Source: Natronobeatus ordinarius (GTDB lineage: Archaea; Halobacteriota; Halobacteria; Halobacteriales; Natrialbaceae). From it: a DNA stretch of 64,000 bases. A program made the translations under genes and the position numbers. The notes beneath the pieces are model-generated. The model worked only from the letters and a program-made list of their open reading frames with translations. It was not told the origin of the DNA and searched no databases. Below are positions 8,414 through 18,116 of the stretch, in pieces; position 1 is the stretch's first letter; the number at the start of each line of letters is the position of its first letter. The stretch lies in the NCBI RefSeq assembly GCF_024362485.1, contig NZ_CP101456.1, forward strand, positions 1,798,001-1,862,000. Reading direction: 5' to 3'.

Positions 8414-9073
8414 TTACCGGGGGTGCCGTCGCAGGTCGACCGCCGGGTAGCGGTCGTGCCACTCGCGTCCCTGAGTGCGCGCGGCCTCGTACACACGCTC
8501 GAGTTCCGAGACGGCGTCGCGGTGTTCGTCGACGCGCAGGTCGTGCTCGAGTCGGGCGCCGTCGGGGTCGAACACGGCGAGGGCGGCGCTCTGGGCGTGG
8601 TCACCTCGCTTGTCGCCACCGGCGTCCTCACCCGCACGCAACGCGGCGAGCAACCGGTCGGCGAGCGGACGTTCGGCGTTCGCCTCGAACGCCTCGGCTA
8701 CAGCCTCGAGGACGGTTTCGTCGGCGAGCATGTTTCCAGCGACCGTGTAGCCGTCACCCTCCCGGTGACCGGCCCAGGGAACGCACTCGGCGCCGGTTAC
8801 GGCGACGGTCGTTCCGCTCCCGTCGACGCCGTGGACCTGGCGCGTCTCCCGGTCGGGATCGGACTCGAGGAGCGCCTCGACGGCCTCGTCGACGGGTTCA
8901 CCGACGGCGAGTCGTCGCGTCGTCCGTACCCCGAGCGGCGTGTTGGTCGTCGCCTGCGTGCAGATCGCCCCTTCGCGACAGACGAAGGGAGCGGTCGAGC
9001 CCACGGCGATGGCCTTCGTCGCGACGGTCACGCCGTGACAGCCGTCGACCGTCGCACAGATCGAGAACGTCAC
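8414..9073 (-). CDS. DUF1028 domain protein
   Basis: 219 aa. The family pattern is clear: MTFSI at the very N-terminus, GVTVATKAIAVGSTAPFVCREGAICTQATTNTPLG (conserved VAVG...P and TQA...N blocks given in part), and HREGDGYTVAGNMLADETVL near the middle. DUF1028 is, from memory, grouped with Ntn-hydrolase-like folds, which would make a residue close to the N-terminus the nucleophile; this is inference. The ATG overlaps the fused OppDF stop by 4 bp, so it is the last gene of a peptide-importer operon, suggesting hydrolysis of the imported compound. Confidence 0.82.
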   Translation of the reverse strand: MTFSICATVDGCHGVTVATKAIAVGSTAPFVCREGAICTQATTNTPLGVRTTRRLAVGEPVDEAVEALLESDPDRETRQVHGVDGSGTTVAVTGAECVPWAGHREGDGYTVAGNMLADETVLEAVAEAFEANAERPLADRLLAALRAGEDAGGDKRGDHAQSAALAVFDPDGARLEHDLRVDEHRDAVSELERVYEAARTQGREWHDRYPAVDLRRHPR

Positions 9074-11190
9074 CGCCGGCTCGCCTCCGTTCGGGGTTCC
9101 GGCCGGCCCGTCGTCGGCTCGTTCATCTCCTCGACGGAGAGGTGACAGGCGATCTGGTGACGGCCGTCGTCGTCGACGGCCTCCGCAATCGGTTCGTCGC
9201 GTTCACACGCCTCGCCGATCTTCTTCGAGCACCGCGTGTGGAACGCACACCCCGTCGGCGGATCGATCGGACTCGGAACCACGCCCTCGAGGAGGATGCG
9301 ATCGGTTCGACGTCGCGGATCCGGATCCGGAACGGCCGACAGCAGGCTCTCGGTGTAGGGGTGGTGTGGTGGGGAGAAGACGTCCTCGACGGGGCCGAAC
9401 TCGGCGATCTTGCCGAGGTACATGACGGCGACGCGGTCACAGATGTGACGGACGACGCTGATGTTGTGTGAGATGAACAGATACGAGAGGCCGAACTCGT
9501 CCTGGACGTCGTCGAGCAGGTTGAGGATCTGGGCCTGGACGCTCACGTCGAGGGCGCTCACGGGTTCGTCACAGACGATGAGGTCCGGTTCGACCGCGAG
9601 CGCGTTCGCGATGGCGATCCGCTGTTGCTGGCCGCCGGAGAACTGGTGCGGATACTTATCAGCGTCGTTCGCCGACAGTCCGACGCGCTCGAGCAACTCC
9701 TCGATGCGCTCACGTTTCTCGTCTCCGGTGGCGATTCCGTGTTTCTCCATGCCGCGCCCGATGATCTGCCCGACGGTCTTGCGCGGGTTGAGTGAACTCT
9801 TCGGATCCTGGAAGATGATCTGCATCTCCTGGCGGAGACTGCGGATCTCCCGACTCCCGAGTTCGTGCAGGGGCTGGCCGTCGAAGTAGACCTCGCCGCC
9901 TGTCGGCTCGAGCAACTTGAGTACCGTCCGGGCAACGGTCGACTTTCCACAGCCGCTCTCGCCGACCAGCCCGACGGTCTCGCCGCTGTTGATGGTGAAA
10001 CTCACGCCGTCGACCGCCTTGACGTATCGGCGCTCGAGCGTCGGCCGACCGCCGTCGGTCCGCGTGAGGTGCAGGTTTCCGAGCAGGCCGTCGCCCGCCG
10101 AGAAGTACTTCTCGAGGCCCTGTACCTCGAGCAGGGCTTCGGTGTGCTCTTCGCGGCGTCGGCTCCCGACGTCCGTCCCGACGGTGGGCTCTGCGAGGTC
10201 GAGCTCGTCCCGGTGGAGACACGCCGCCTGTAGTCCGTCGGGACCGCCGGCGACTCGCTCGAGGGCGGGGTCGCCGCCGGTACGACACGCCTCGGTCGCG
10301 TGCGGACAGCGAGGGGCGAAGTTGCAGCCGTCCGGGAGCGACTGCAGGTTTGGCATCGAACCCGAGAGTGCGTACAGTCGGTTTCGATCGCCGTCGACGT
10401 CCGGGATGGCGTCGATGAGCGCCCGCGTGTAGGGGTGTCTCGGCCGGTCGAAGACGTCTCCGACTCGGCCCGTTTCGACGAGGTTGCCCGCGTACATGAC
10501 GCCGACGCGATCGCACGTCTGGGCGACGACGCCGAGGTTGTGCGTGATCATCAGGATGGAGACGCCACGCTCCTCGCGCAACTCGTTGAGGAGGTCGAGG
10601 ATCTTCGCCTGCGTCGTCACGTCGAGTGCCGTCGTCGGCTCGTCGGCGATGATGAGATCGGGCTCACACGAGAGGCCGATCGCGATGAGCACGCGCTGGC
10701 GCATCCCGCCGGAGAACTCGTGTGGGTACTCGTCGATCCGCGTCTCGGGGTCGGGAATGCCGACTTCGGCCATCGCATCGATCGCGATCTTACGTGCCGC
10801 TGACTCGTCGACCCCCTGGTGGAGGGTGATCGTCTCGACGATCTGTTGTCCCACCGTGAGCACGGGGTTCAGCGACGTCATCGGGTCCTGCGGGATGAGC
10901 ACGATCCGGTTCCCGCGAACCGATCGCATCTCGCGTTCCGTGAGCCGGAGGAGGTCCTGACCGTCGAATCGTATCGACCCGGAGACGATCTCGCCCGGCT
11001 CTCGGATGAGTCGCATGATCGACTTCGCCGTCACGCTCTTACCGGCACCCGATTCGCCAACGATGCCCATGACCTCGCCGTGACCGAGCGAGAACGACAC
11101 GTTGTCGACGGCGGTGACGGTCCCGCCCTCGGTGCGAAACTGAGTTCGAAGCGATTCGACTGAAAGCAGTGGATCAGTTGGCGAGCTCAT
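9070..11190 (-). CDS. Fused dipeptide/oligopeptide ABC transporter ATPase (OppD-OppF/DppD-DppF)
   Basis: 706 aa containing two complete ATPase units. Unit 1 (about 1-330): [34 protein letters not shown], and a Cys-containing C-terminal extension [12 protein letters not shown]. Unit 2 (about 345-695): [34 protein letters not shown], and [13 protein letters not shown]. In many bacteria these are separate OppD and OppF proteins; here one polypeptide supplies both. Overlaps the permease upstream (11187-11190) and DUF1028 downstream (9070-9073) by 4 bp. Powers the importer built by the two permeases encoded next. Confidence 0.93.
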   Translation of the reverse strand: MSSPTDPLLSVESLRTQFRTEGGTVTAVDNVSFSLGHGEVMGIVGESGAGKSVTAKSIMRLIREPGEIVSGSIRFDGQDLLRLTEREMRSVRGNRIVLIPQDPMTSLNPVLTVGQQIVETITLHQGVDESAARKIAIDAMAEVGIPDPETRIDEYPHEFSGGMRQRVLIAIGLSCEPDLIIADEPTTALDVTTQAKILDLLNELREERGVSILMITHNLGVVAQTCDRVGVMYAGNLVETGRVGDVFDRPRHPYTRALIDAIPDVDGDRNRLYALSGSMPNLQSLPDGCNFAPRCPHATEACRTGGDPALERVAGGPDGLQAACLHRDELDLAEPTVGTDVGSRRREEHTEALLEVQGLEKYFSAGDGLLGNLHLTRTDGGRPTLERRYVKAVDGVSFTINSGETVGLVGESGCGKSTVARTVLKLLEPTGGEVYFDGQPLHELGSREIRSLRQEMQIIFQDPKSSLNPRKTVGQIIGRGMEKHGIATGDEKRERIEELLERVGLSANDADKYPHQFSGGQQQRIAIANALAVEPDLIVCDEPVSALDVSVQAQILNLLDDVQDEFGLSYLFISHNISVVRHICDRVAVMYLGKIAEFGPVEDVFSPPHHPYTESLLSAVPDPDPRRRTDRILLEGVVPSPIDPPTGCAFHTRCSKKIGEACERDEPIAEAVDDDGRHQIACHLSVEEMNEPTTGRPEPRTEASRR

Positions 11191-12071
11191 TCGATGATCT
11201 CCCCCTTGGGATCTAGGACGTCACGCAGGCCGTCACCGAGCAGGTTGAAGCCGACCACCGCGAGGCCGATGGCCAGCGCCGGGAAGAAGACGATCCACGG
11301 TGCATCGCCCATGAACGCCCACCCGGAGTTGATCATCAACCCCCACGACGGCGTCGGTGGCTGGACGCCCAGGCCGAGGAACGAGAGACTCGCCTCGAGC
11401 AACATCGTGAACGCGACGTTGATCGACCCCTGCACGAGCAGCGGCCCGACGCAGTTTGGCAGCACCTCTCTGAAGATGATGTACCGATCGCTCTCGCCGC
11501 GAGCGATCGCGGCCTCGACGTACGACTCGTTTCGAACCGAGAGTGCAGCACTGCGTGCCACCCTGGCGATGAACGGGGTGTAGACCAGCGCCAGGGCGAC
11601 GATGACGTTGTTCAGACTCGGCTCCATCACGGCGACGATCGTCAGCGCCAGCAGGATGGGCGGAAACGACATCATCGCGTCCATTCCGCGCATCAGGGAC
11701 TCGTCGACGAGCCCCTGGTAGTAGCCGGCGACGACGCCGATGGTCGTTCCCATGACCATCGCGGCACCGATCGACGTGAATCCGACGTACAGCGAAATCT
11801 GTGCCCCCATCATGACGCGACTGAGGATGTCACGGCCCAGGTCGTCGGTCCCCATCGGGTGCTCGAGCGACGGGGACTGCTCGCGGTTCGGGATATCCGT
11901 CGCCTCGGGATCGTGTGGCACCATGATCGGCGCGACGAGGGCCGTGAGGAGGAGGCCGAGCACGATGAGCAACCCGATCATCGCCTTCTGGTTCCGTCGG
12001 AACTTCCGGACGAATCGGCCGTAGTGGGCCTTGCGTTCCTCGGTCAGTTCGAAGCGTCCCGTCGACATCAC
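11187..12071 (-). CDS. Dipeptide/oligopeptide ABC transporter permease, DppC/OppC-type
   Basis: 294 aa. A cytoplasmic N-terminus with FVRKFRRNQKAMIG precedes the first membrane span, as typical of DppC (OppC_N). The permease loop EAAIARGESDRYIIFREVLP (EAA motif) lies near residue 180, and the end is GLRDVLDPKGE, the classical DppC tail. About six spans. Overlaps DppB upstream and the fused ATPase downstream by 4 bp each. Forms the translocation pore with DppB. Confidence 0.93.
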   Translation of the reverse strand: MMSTGRFELTEERKAHYGRFVRKFRRNQKAMIGLLIVLGLLLTALVAPIMVPHDPEATDIPNREQSPSLEHPMGTDDLGRDILSRVMMGAQISLYVGFTSIGAAMVMGTTIGVVAGYYQGLVDESLMRGMDAMMSFPPILLALTIVAVMEPSLNNVIVALALVYTPFIARVARSAALSVRNESYVEAAIARGESDRYIIFREVLPNCVGPLLVQGSINVAFTMLLEASLSFLGLGVQPPTPSWGLMINSGWAFMGDAPWIVFFPALAIGLAVVGFNLLGDGLRDVLDPKGEIIE

Positions 12072-13027
12072 TCACCACCTCCGTAGCGGATCCGTGGATC
12101 GACGTACGCGTAGAACATGTCCGCGAGGAAGTTCGAAAGCATGTAGATCAGCGCGATGACGATGATACAGCCCTGCAAGAGCGGAATGTCCCGGCTGTTG
12201 ATGGCGGTGAGCGTCAGCCGGCCGATGCCCGGCCAGGAGAACACTTCCTCGAGCACGACGACGCCCCCAAACGCGTAGCTGAACTGGAACGCGATGACCG
12301 TGATCACCGGAATCGCGGCGTTTTTCAGCGCGTGTCTGAGGACGACCGTTCGCTCGTCGAGTCCCTTTGCACGGGCGAACGCGACGTAATCCTCGCTCAA
12401 CTCGTCGATCATACTCGAGCGCGTCATCCGCATGATGTACGCAGTGAGGGCAACCCCCATCGCGCTCGCAGGCAGGATCAGGTGATGGATCGCAGCGACC
12501 GGGTCCTCCCACGGGGAGACGTAGTTTCCGGTCGGAAACCCACCGAGGGTGATGGCGAAGACGTAGATGAACACCAGCCCCCACAGGAAGATGGGCAGCG
12601 AGAGGCCGACGAACGCGACCATCGATGCGGTGAGGTCGGCCGGCTGGTTCTTTCGAACCGCAGCGATGACCCCGAGCGGGATCGAGAGGCTCACCGAGAC
12701 GATCGTCGCGGAGACGGCGAGCATCAGCGATCGGGGAAGCCGGACCGCGATCTGCTCGGCGACCGGTGTGTTGTATCGAAGCGACGTTCCCATGTCGCCC
12801 TGGACCAGTCCAACGATCCAGTCGAAGTACTGGACGTACAGCGGCTGATCGAGCCCGAGTTGTGACTCGAGCTGGGCGATCGACGCCTCGGTCGCGTTGG
12901 GGCCGAGGATCAGTAGCGCCACGTTCCCCGGCAGGATGTTGGTGAGCACGAACGTGATCACCGTCACCAGAAACAGCGTGACCGCCATGAACCCGAGGCG
13001 CTTCAGCAGGTAGTTTACGAACGCCAT
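12068..13027 (-). CDS. Dipeptide/oligopeptide ABC transporter permease, DppB/OppB-type
   Basis: 319 aa. Starts with LLKRLGFMAVTLFLVTVITF, the standard first span of DppB. QLGLDQPLYVQYFDW is the extracytoplasmic segment, VAFARAKGLDERTVVLRHALK is the EAA loop, and it ends AYVDPRIRYGGGE. Six predicted spans. It is the first permease gene, 148 bp after the binding-protein stop on the same strand. Confidence 0.93.
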   Translation of the reverse strand: MAFVNYLLKRLGFMAVTLFLVTVITFVLTNILPGNVALLILGPNATEASIAQLESQLGLDQPLYVQYFDWIVGLVQGDMGTSLRYNTPVAEQIAVRLPRSLMLAVSATIVSVSLSIPLGVIAAVRKNQPADLTASMVAFVGLSLPIFLWGLVFIYVFAITLGGFPTGNYVSPWEDPVAAIHHLILPASAMGVALTAYIMRMTRSSMIDELSEDYVAFARAKGLDERTVVLRHALKNAAIPVITVIAFQFSYAFGGVVVLEEVFSWPGIGRLTLTAINSRDIPLLQGCIIVIALIYMLSNFLADMFYAYVDPRIRYGGGE

Positions 13028-13140
13028 CTATCGGTTTGAGTGAACGTATCGGCTTCTCATGTTCGAGTTTGTCTCGTTTGTGTAGGTACTTCAACCAGTC
13101 GGCTCGATGGTGACGACACCCTTCCCAGTCGTTCGATGGA

Positions 13141-13153
13141 CGACGTTACGTCG
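13141..13153. promoter_or_regulatory. 13-bp perfect palindrome in the gap between binding protein and DppB genes
   Basis: CGACGT-T-ACGTCG lies in the 148-bp gap of the opp operon. An imperfect 22-bp direct repeat (13098-13119 and 13158-13179, 18/22 identical) flanks it. In ABC operons this gap often holds a structure that lets the binding protein be made in excess; that role here is a guess. Confidence 0.35.
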
Positions 13154-13175
13154 ATCTGTCGGCTCATCGGTGACG

Positions 13176-14780
13176 TCACTCCAGCCAGGTGTCCTCGAAT
13201 CTGAACGTCGATCCGTCGGGAGACATGACCTCCCCCTGGTAGTTTTCGTTCCGAGCCATTAGCGTCGGCAGCCAGTACAGCATGATGTGACCCGACCGCT
13301 TCTCTTTGAGCATCTCGGCGGCTTCGTGGTAGAGCGGTGCCCGTTCATCCATGTCGTACAGCTGTCTGGCATCGTCGACGAGCGCGTTGTACTCGTCGTC
13401 GTCCCAGCCGGTGAAGAAGAACGCACCCTCGGGATGCAGCGGCCGGTGGAAGCCCGCGTCGGGGTACCACAGCGCCAGGTACGAACTGGTCGTCGCCTGG
13501 AAGTTCCGTTCCTCCCAGACGTCGCTCAGCCAGTTACTCCAGGTGATGAGCTGGATGTCGAGGTCGATGCCGACCTCCGAGGCCGACGACTGGATGACCT
13601 GCGCGGCGGTCACCTGATCGTTGTACTGCTCGGGGATCTGGAACGTCGCCTCGTAGCCGTCCGGATAGCCCGCCGCCTCGAGGTGCTCCTGGGCCTTCTC
13701 GAAGTCCTGCCGACGCGCCTCGAGGCTCGGATGTTCCCAGTCGCTTCCGGGCGTGGCGGGGCTGTTGGCGACCATACCGTTTCCGTACAGTGCCGCCTCG
13801 ACGACCTCTTCCCTGTCGATGGTGTACTCGAGGGCGATTCTGGCGTCGCGGTTGTCGAATGGTTCCTCGTCACAGTTCAGCCCGAGGTAGACGAGCGACT
13901 GCGGGAAGCGTTCGATGAAGTCGACGCCGGGTTCGTCTTTCAGTCCATCGGCGTGTCGCGGCGGAACGTCGTTGATGAAGTCGACCTCTCCGGCCTGGAA
14001 CCGGTCGAGTCGGACGTCGTTGTCCGGAATCTCCGTCTTCGTCACCCGGTCGAGGTACGGATACTCGTCGTCCCAGTAGTCGTCGAACCGGGCCATGACG
14101 AACTCGGCGTCGATCTCGCGGCTCTCGAACTCGAACGGCCCGGTCCCGATCGGCACGTCGATCGAGGCCTCCTCGGCCTGGTGGGCGGGAACGATGTGCA
14201 TGTGCGACGTCGCCATCCGGAAGAGCAAGGGCGCGAACGGCTCGGACAACTCGAGTTCGAACGTGTACTCCTCGGGCGCCTCCATCGACTCGACCAGCGA
14301 GAGGTAATCAGCGGCGAGTCCCTCTCGCTCCTGGATACGCGTGTACGATGCGAGGACGTCTTCGGACGTGAACGCAGATCCGTCGTGGAACTGCACCCCC
14401 TCCCGTAGCGAGAAGGTGATCTCCATGTTGTCCTCGGAACTCTCCCAGGACTCCGCGAGCAACCCTTCCAGATCGTAGTCCCAGTTTACCCTGACGAGCC
14501 CCTGGGTGATGTTCTCGAGAACTCGTGCGCTGGCGGCGGCGCTCTCGAAGTGCGGATCGAGATTCTGGACGGGGACGCTCCCGCCCCAGCGGAGTTCGCC
14601 GCCGTAGCCGGGTTCTCCCGTCGGACCCGTGCTGGCGCCGTCGTCGGCCTCATCGTCGCCGTTCCCGAGACAGCCAGCCAGCGCGAGCGGAACCCCCGCT
14701 GCGGCTGCGCTGATGACGTGTCGACGGGTCGGACCGCTCGAGGATACTCTCCCCTCTTCGTTTCTGTGATGGCGTACCAT
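13176..14780 (-). CDS. Peptide-type ABC transporter substrate-binding lipoprotein (DppA/OppA family)
   Basis: 534 aa from ATG at 14780. This ATG is preferred over an in-frame one at 14795 because a TATA box (TTTATAAC, 14808-14815 on the minus strand) would place transcription start near 14785, giving an almost leaderless mRNA. TRRHVIS, a hydrophobic stretch and LALAGC form a Tat lipoprotein signal. The SBP family 5 fold shows ELRWGGSVPVQNLDPH and FSLREGVQFHDGSAFTSEDV. It captures the substrate outside the cell for the fused-ATPase importer. Substrate unknown; a zinc amidase and DUF1028 protein nearby suggest an amide- or peptide-like compound. Confidence 0.9.
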   Translation of the reverse strand: MVRHHRNEEGRVSSSGPTRRHVISAAAAGVPLALAGCLGNGDDEADDGASTGPTGEPGYGGELRWGGSVPVQNLDPHFESAAASARVLENITQGLVRVNWDYDLEGLLAESWESSEDNMEITFSLREGVQFHDGSAFTSEDVLASYTRIQEREGLAADYLSLVESMEAPEEYTFELELSEPFAPLLFRMATSHMHIVPAHQAEEASIDVPIGTGPFEFESREIDAEFVMARFDDYWDDEYPYLDRVTKTEIPDNDVRLDRFQAGEVDFINDVPPRHADGLKDEPGVDFIERFPQSLVYLGLNCDEEPFDNRDARIALEYTIDREEVVEAALYGNGMVANSPATPGSDWEHPSLEARRQDFEKAQEHLEAAGYPDGYEATFQIPEQYNDQVTAAQVIQSSASEVGIDLDIQLITWSNWLSDVWEERNFQATTSSYLALWYPDAGFHRPLHPEGAFFFTGWDDDEYNALVDDARQLYDMDERAPLYHEAAEMLKEKRSGHIMLYWLPTLMARNENYQGEVMSPDGSTFRFEDTWLE

Positions 14781-14807
14781 GCCTACGTACGCCAATTAAA
14801 ATGAGTA

Positions 14808-14815
14808 GTTATAAA
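14808..14815 (-). promoter_or_regulatory. TATA box of the opp operon
   Basis: Minus-strand TTTATAAC inside the AT-rich run at 14796-14820, centred about 31 nt upstream of ATG 14780. It fits archaeal TBP spacing for a near-leaderless transcript and decides the start codon of the binding protein. Confidence 0.7.
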
Positions 14816-14974
14816 TTTTTGTATAGGTGTTTGCCGGACGACAAGAACGCCAGGGGTTCAGCCAGATCGATCGGCGTCCGAGTTCGCCACCGAGAACGCA
14901 GTTGGGTGACCAGTTACACGGCCACGAACGCTGTCACGCTCCGCGACGGTCGTCCCTCCCTCGAGGTCGGCCAC

Positions 14975-16225
14975 TCACTCGGCCGCCAGTCGTCCGAGGG
15001 CGTCGGCGAGAACGTTCGTCGCCGCTGTACAGTCTGCCCAGTCGGTCCACTCTCGTGGATTGTGAGAGATGCCGTCGCGTGAGGGGGCGAACAGCAGCCC
15101 CGCGTCGGTCACTCTCGCGACGTTCATCGTGTCGTGGGCTGCCCCAGAGTGCATCGAGATCGTTTCGACGCCGAGCGACTCACCCGCCGACGCGAGTGCC
15201 GACTGGCAGCGCTCGGCCATCGACTCGGGCGAGATGTCGTACGGTCGGGTGATCGTTACGTCCACGGTCCGCTCTCGTTCGACCCGATCGGCACTCGCTT
15301 CCAGCTCGGCGACGAGCGTCTCCATCGACGACACCGCCACGTCTCGAATGTCGACCCCGAGTCGCACAGCGCCCGGGATGACGTTCGTCGCGTTCGGCGA
15401 CACGACCGCCTTGCCGACGGTTCCGACCGCCGATGGCGACTCCTCCGCCGTGACTCGATCCGCCGCCGACTCGAGGTCGAGGACGATCTCGCTCGCCGCC
15501 GCGAGCGCGTCGGTTCGATCGTCCATCGGCGTCGACCCGGCGTGATCGGCGTCGCCGACGACCTCGAGGTAACAGTGGGTGATCCCGGTGATCGTCGAGA
15601 CGATTCCGGCGGGAGCTCCTCGACGCTCGAGGATCGTCCCCTGTTCGGGGTGTAACTCCAGCCACGCCTCCCACTCGGATGCGTCGAGGCGACCCTCGCC
15701 ACGAAACCCGATGTGCTCGAGCGCTTCCTCGAGTGTTGCTCCGTCGTCGTCCTCGAGCGCCAGCGCATCCGAGACTGAGCGTCGGCCGGTGGCGACCGAG
15801 GAACCGAGTAATCCGTTGCCGAACCGCTGGCCTTCCTCCTCGGTGAAACAGACGACTTCGATGGGACGTCGAAGGTCGCGATCCGCTTCCTGAAGCGCTC
15901 GCACTGCCTCGAGACCGCCGTAGACGCCGAGCGGACCGTCGAAAATCCCGCCCGACGGGACGGAGTCGAGGTGGCTTCCCGTCGCCACTGCCGGGGCGGA
16001 CGGATCGGCACCGTCGGGAATCCACCGACCGACCACGTTCCCGACGGCGTCGACGGTCACCTCGAGTCCCACCTCGGTCAGTCGGGTGACGAGTCGGTCG
16101 CGTGCTCGGCCGTTCGGTTCCGTCCCCGCAAGGACGGTTCGACCGTGGCCGTCCACGTCGGATAACGCGCCGAAGCGAGCGTTGGCTTCGATGTCCTCCC
16201 GAAGTCGTCTCTCAGAGACTGTCAT
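14975..16225 (-). CDS. Zinc-dependent amidase, N-carbamoyl-L-amino acid hydrolase / allantoate amidohydrolase family (M20)
   Basis: 416 aa from ATG at 16225 (TVSERRLREDIEANARFG); a TATA-like CTTAACATA on the minus strand near 16253-16261 supports this start. Metal-binding and catalytic landmarks: TGSHLDSVPSGGIFDGPLG (His/Asp), CFTEEEGQRFGNGLLGS (Glu-Glu), LELHPEQG, and HSGAAHDTMNVA near the C-terminus. The dimerisation domain includes DADHAGSTPMDDRTDA. It removes a carbamoyl or ureido group from N-carbamoyl amino acids, beta-ureido acids or allantoate. It lies downstream of the iclR divergent promoter and 194 bp before the opp binding-protein gene on the same strand, so it probably degrades the imported compound. 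Confidence 0.88.
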   Translation of the reverse strand: MTVSERRLREDIEANARFGALSDVDGHGRTVLAGTEPNGRARDRLVTRLTEVGLEVTVDAVGNVVGRWIPDGADPSAPAVATGSHLDSVPSGGIFDGPLGVYGGLEAVRALQEADRDLRRPIEVVCFTEEEGQRFGNGLLGSSVATGRRSVSDALALEDDDGATLEEALEHIGFRGEGRLDASEWEAWLELHPEQGTILERRGAPAGIVSTITGITHCYLEVVGDADHAGSTPMDDRTDALAAASEIVLDLESAADRVTAEESPSAVGTVGKAVVSPNATNVIPGAVRLGVDIRDVAVSSMETLVAELEASADRVERERTVDVTITRPYDISPESMAERCQSALASAGESLGVETISMHSGAAHDTMNVARVTDAGLLFAPSRDGISHNPREWTDWADCTAATNVLADALGRLAAE

Positions 16226-16566
16226 GCTCTTCGCACCGAGTTCTGTGAGGGGTATGTTAAGTGTTTGCGTTCGTGCGGCCGTACGTGTCTGTGAGATGAC
16301 GCGGCGCTTGGCCATCGTCACGCTGTCGATACGGTCGCTCGACGGTCATTGTCCGCGATGCCGAAGACGGGCCAGCCGTTATCGATATGCGAACGCCGGT
16401 TTTGGGACGATCGAGTAGTATTCGTGGCGAAAATTGTGGTCCAGCGATGGTGAGCAGCGAATCGCTGGCGTAATCGACGATGTGTTCGACCAGTTGAGAA
16501 TGGGCTCGCCACCGTCCGTGTTTGTGATATGAGAACACCTATACACTCTCACGACGAGTCGTGGGC
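16226..16566. promoter_or_regulatory. Divergent amidase/iclR control region with a palindrome
   Basis: 341 bp. The iclR TATA (CCTATACAC, 16538-16546) sits 25 nt before its ATG. The amidase TATA lies near 16253-16261. A perfect palindrome, CAGCGA-A-TCGCTG, spans 16455-16467, and a related half site CCAGCGATGG precedes it at 16441-16450. IclR regulators bind such ~13-15 bp palindromes, so this is a plausible operator for the gene pair. Confidence 0.55.
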
Positions 16567-17367
16567 ATGGACGAGTCCGAAACCCGGTCACCGCGAACGC
16601 TCGAAACGGTCGCTCGAGCGTGCGACGTGATCGACGCCCTCGAGGAGCTCGACGGGGCGGGTGTGACCGAACTCGCCGACTACCTTGGGACGTCGAAGAG
16701 TTCGATGTACACCTACCTTTCGACGCTTCGTGAGAAACAGCTCGTGGTGAAATCGGGCGACACGTACCGACTCAGTCTGCAGTTTCTGTACCTGGGAAAG
16801 TCCGTCCGCCACAACCATCCCCTGTACGAACACGGGAAGCAACAGGTCGACCGGCTCGCAGAAGAGAGCGGGGAGTACGCTCACCTGATGTGTGAACAAC
16901 ACGGACTGGAACGCAACATCTACAAAGCCGCCGGCGAGAACGCCGTCGGCGACGAGTACCACACACTGAAACAACAACGGGCGGACTACCTTCACTTTAC
17001 CGCGACGGGAAAGGCAGTCCTCGCGCACCTGCCGGAACGGCGGGTGGAAGCCATCGTCGACCGCTATGGGCTCGGTCGGAACACCGAGCGGACGATCACC
17101 AATTCCGACGCGCTGTTCGCCGAACTCGAGGACATCCGTGAACGAGGGTACGCGATCAACGACGAAGAGGAAGTCAAGGGGATCAGAGCGATCGGTGCGC
17201 CGGTCAGAGACGAGGACGGTGTCGTCCTCGGTGCGATCAGCGTCTCGGGACCAACGGGCCGGATCGACGGCGAGCTGTTTACCGACACGCTCCCGGACCT
17301 AGTCATGCGCAGCGCGAACGTAATCGAGGCGAACATCAACATGTCGTCGGCCAGTCGAACGTTGTGA
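16567..17367 (+). CDS. IclR family transcriptional regulator
   Basis: 266 aa from ATG at 16567, exactly at the expected transcription start of the TATA at 16538-16546; a GTG 6 bp upstream is less likely. The N-terminal winged helix (ETVARACDVIDALEELDGAGVTELADYLG in part, then STLREKQLVVKSGDTYRLS) is followed by the IclR effector domain (YAHLMCEQHGLE, TATGKAVLAHLPE, RERGYAINDEEEVKGIRAIGAPV). The effector domain typically senses a small organic acid. It is divergent from the zinc amidase and close to the opp operon, making it their likely regulator. Confidence 0.92.
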   Translation: MDESETRSPRTLETVARACDVIDALEELDGAGVTELADYLGTSKSSMYTYLSTLREKQLVVKSGDTYRLSLQFLYLGKSVRHNHPLYEHGKQQVDRLAEESGEYAHLMCEQHGLERNIYKAAGENAVGDEYHTLKQQRADYLHFTATGKAVLAHLPERRVEAIVDRYGLGRNTERTITNSDALFAELEDIRERGYAINDEEEVKGIRAIGAPVRDEDGVVLGAISVSGPTGRIDGELFTDTLPDLVMRSANVIEANINMSSASRTL

Positions 17368-18116
17368 CAGACGCCCCGATCGCGTAACGTTACAGAGGTA
17401 CGATTGTAATTTCTGGCTGTCGGTTTCACAAAAGCGGCCGACAGGTAAACGGTGGCGGCTATATCCAACACTCTTCCGCGTTCGCATTTGGAGAACGATC
17501 GTCGACGGGTACCGACTCGAGTTGTTCCCGGTACTGTGTGTCGCCGCACCCGACGTCAACGAACTAGCACACCGCGCATCTAATAGTACATCATCTTATA
17601 TGTGCTCCCAATACTCAGGTCCATGATTACTAATTAATCCATCTTACTACGATTGTATATTTACCGGAAGAGGCACCCTTGCCCGCGTATGGGGGGGCTA
17701 CGAGCTATTTCTCGCCATCACCTCATCGAACGTCGCTCTTCAAGCACTAGGTGTCCTTACTGCGCCCGTACGCACCAGTACACCTCGAAGCGGTCGTGTG
17801 CTGGCATAATCGTCTGGCACCTAACTAGTATGTGGTATACATATATTAAATCAGGTGATTGTGGTTCCGAAGCCCAGTACGCCGTCATACCTTCCCCGTC
17901 GTGTGCACCCCGTTCGAAGTATGGACGCGACGCTGACGTCCATCGGAGCACGCGTCTGACGATGCGGCGGCCTCCCGCGGCTGCAGACGGGGCGACTCGA
18001 GCCGACGTCCTCGGTGGGACCGACATCGATAGCCTCGACTCGAGAGGTGTCCCAGGTTCGTCGAATCGATACCGCCACGCCGATGAGAATCGAAACCGTT
18101 CGAATTCAGGTCCGAA
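17368..18116. other. AT-rich 750-bp interval with no convincing gene
   Basis: Base composition drops sharply at about 17580-17670 and 17800-17860. A palindrome GTAACGTTAC (17384-17393) and a 7-bp stem CTGTCGG/CCGACAG (17417-17423 and 17438-17444) follow the iclR stop and could end its transcript. Open frames here, including one with a CPYC motif, lack any recognised family and probably do not code. The region separates the accessory catabolic genes from the ribosomal cluster; it may be decayed insertion DNA. Confidence 0.5.
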
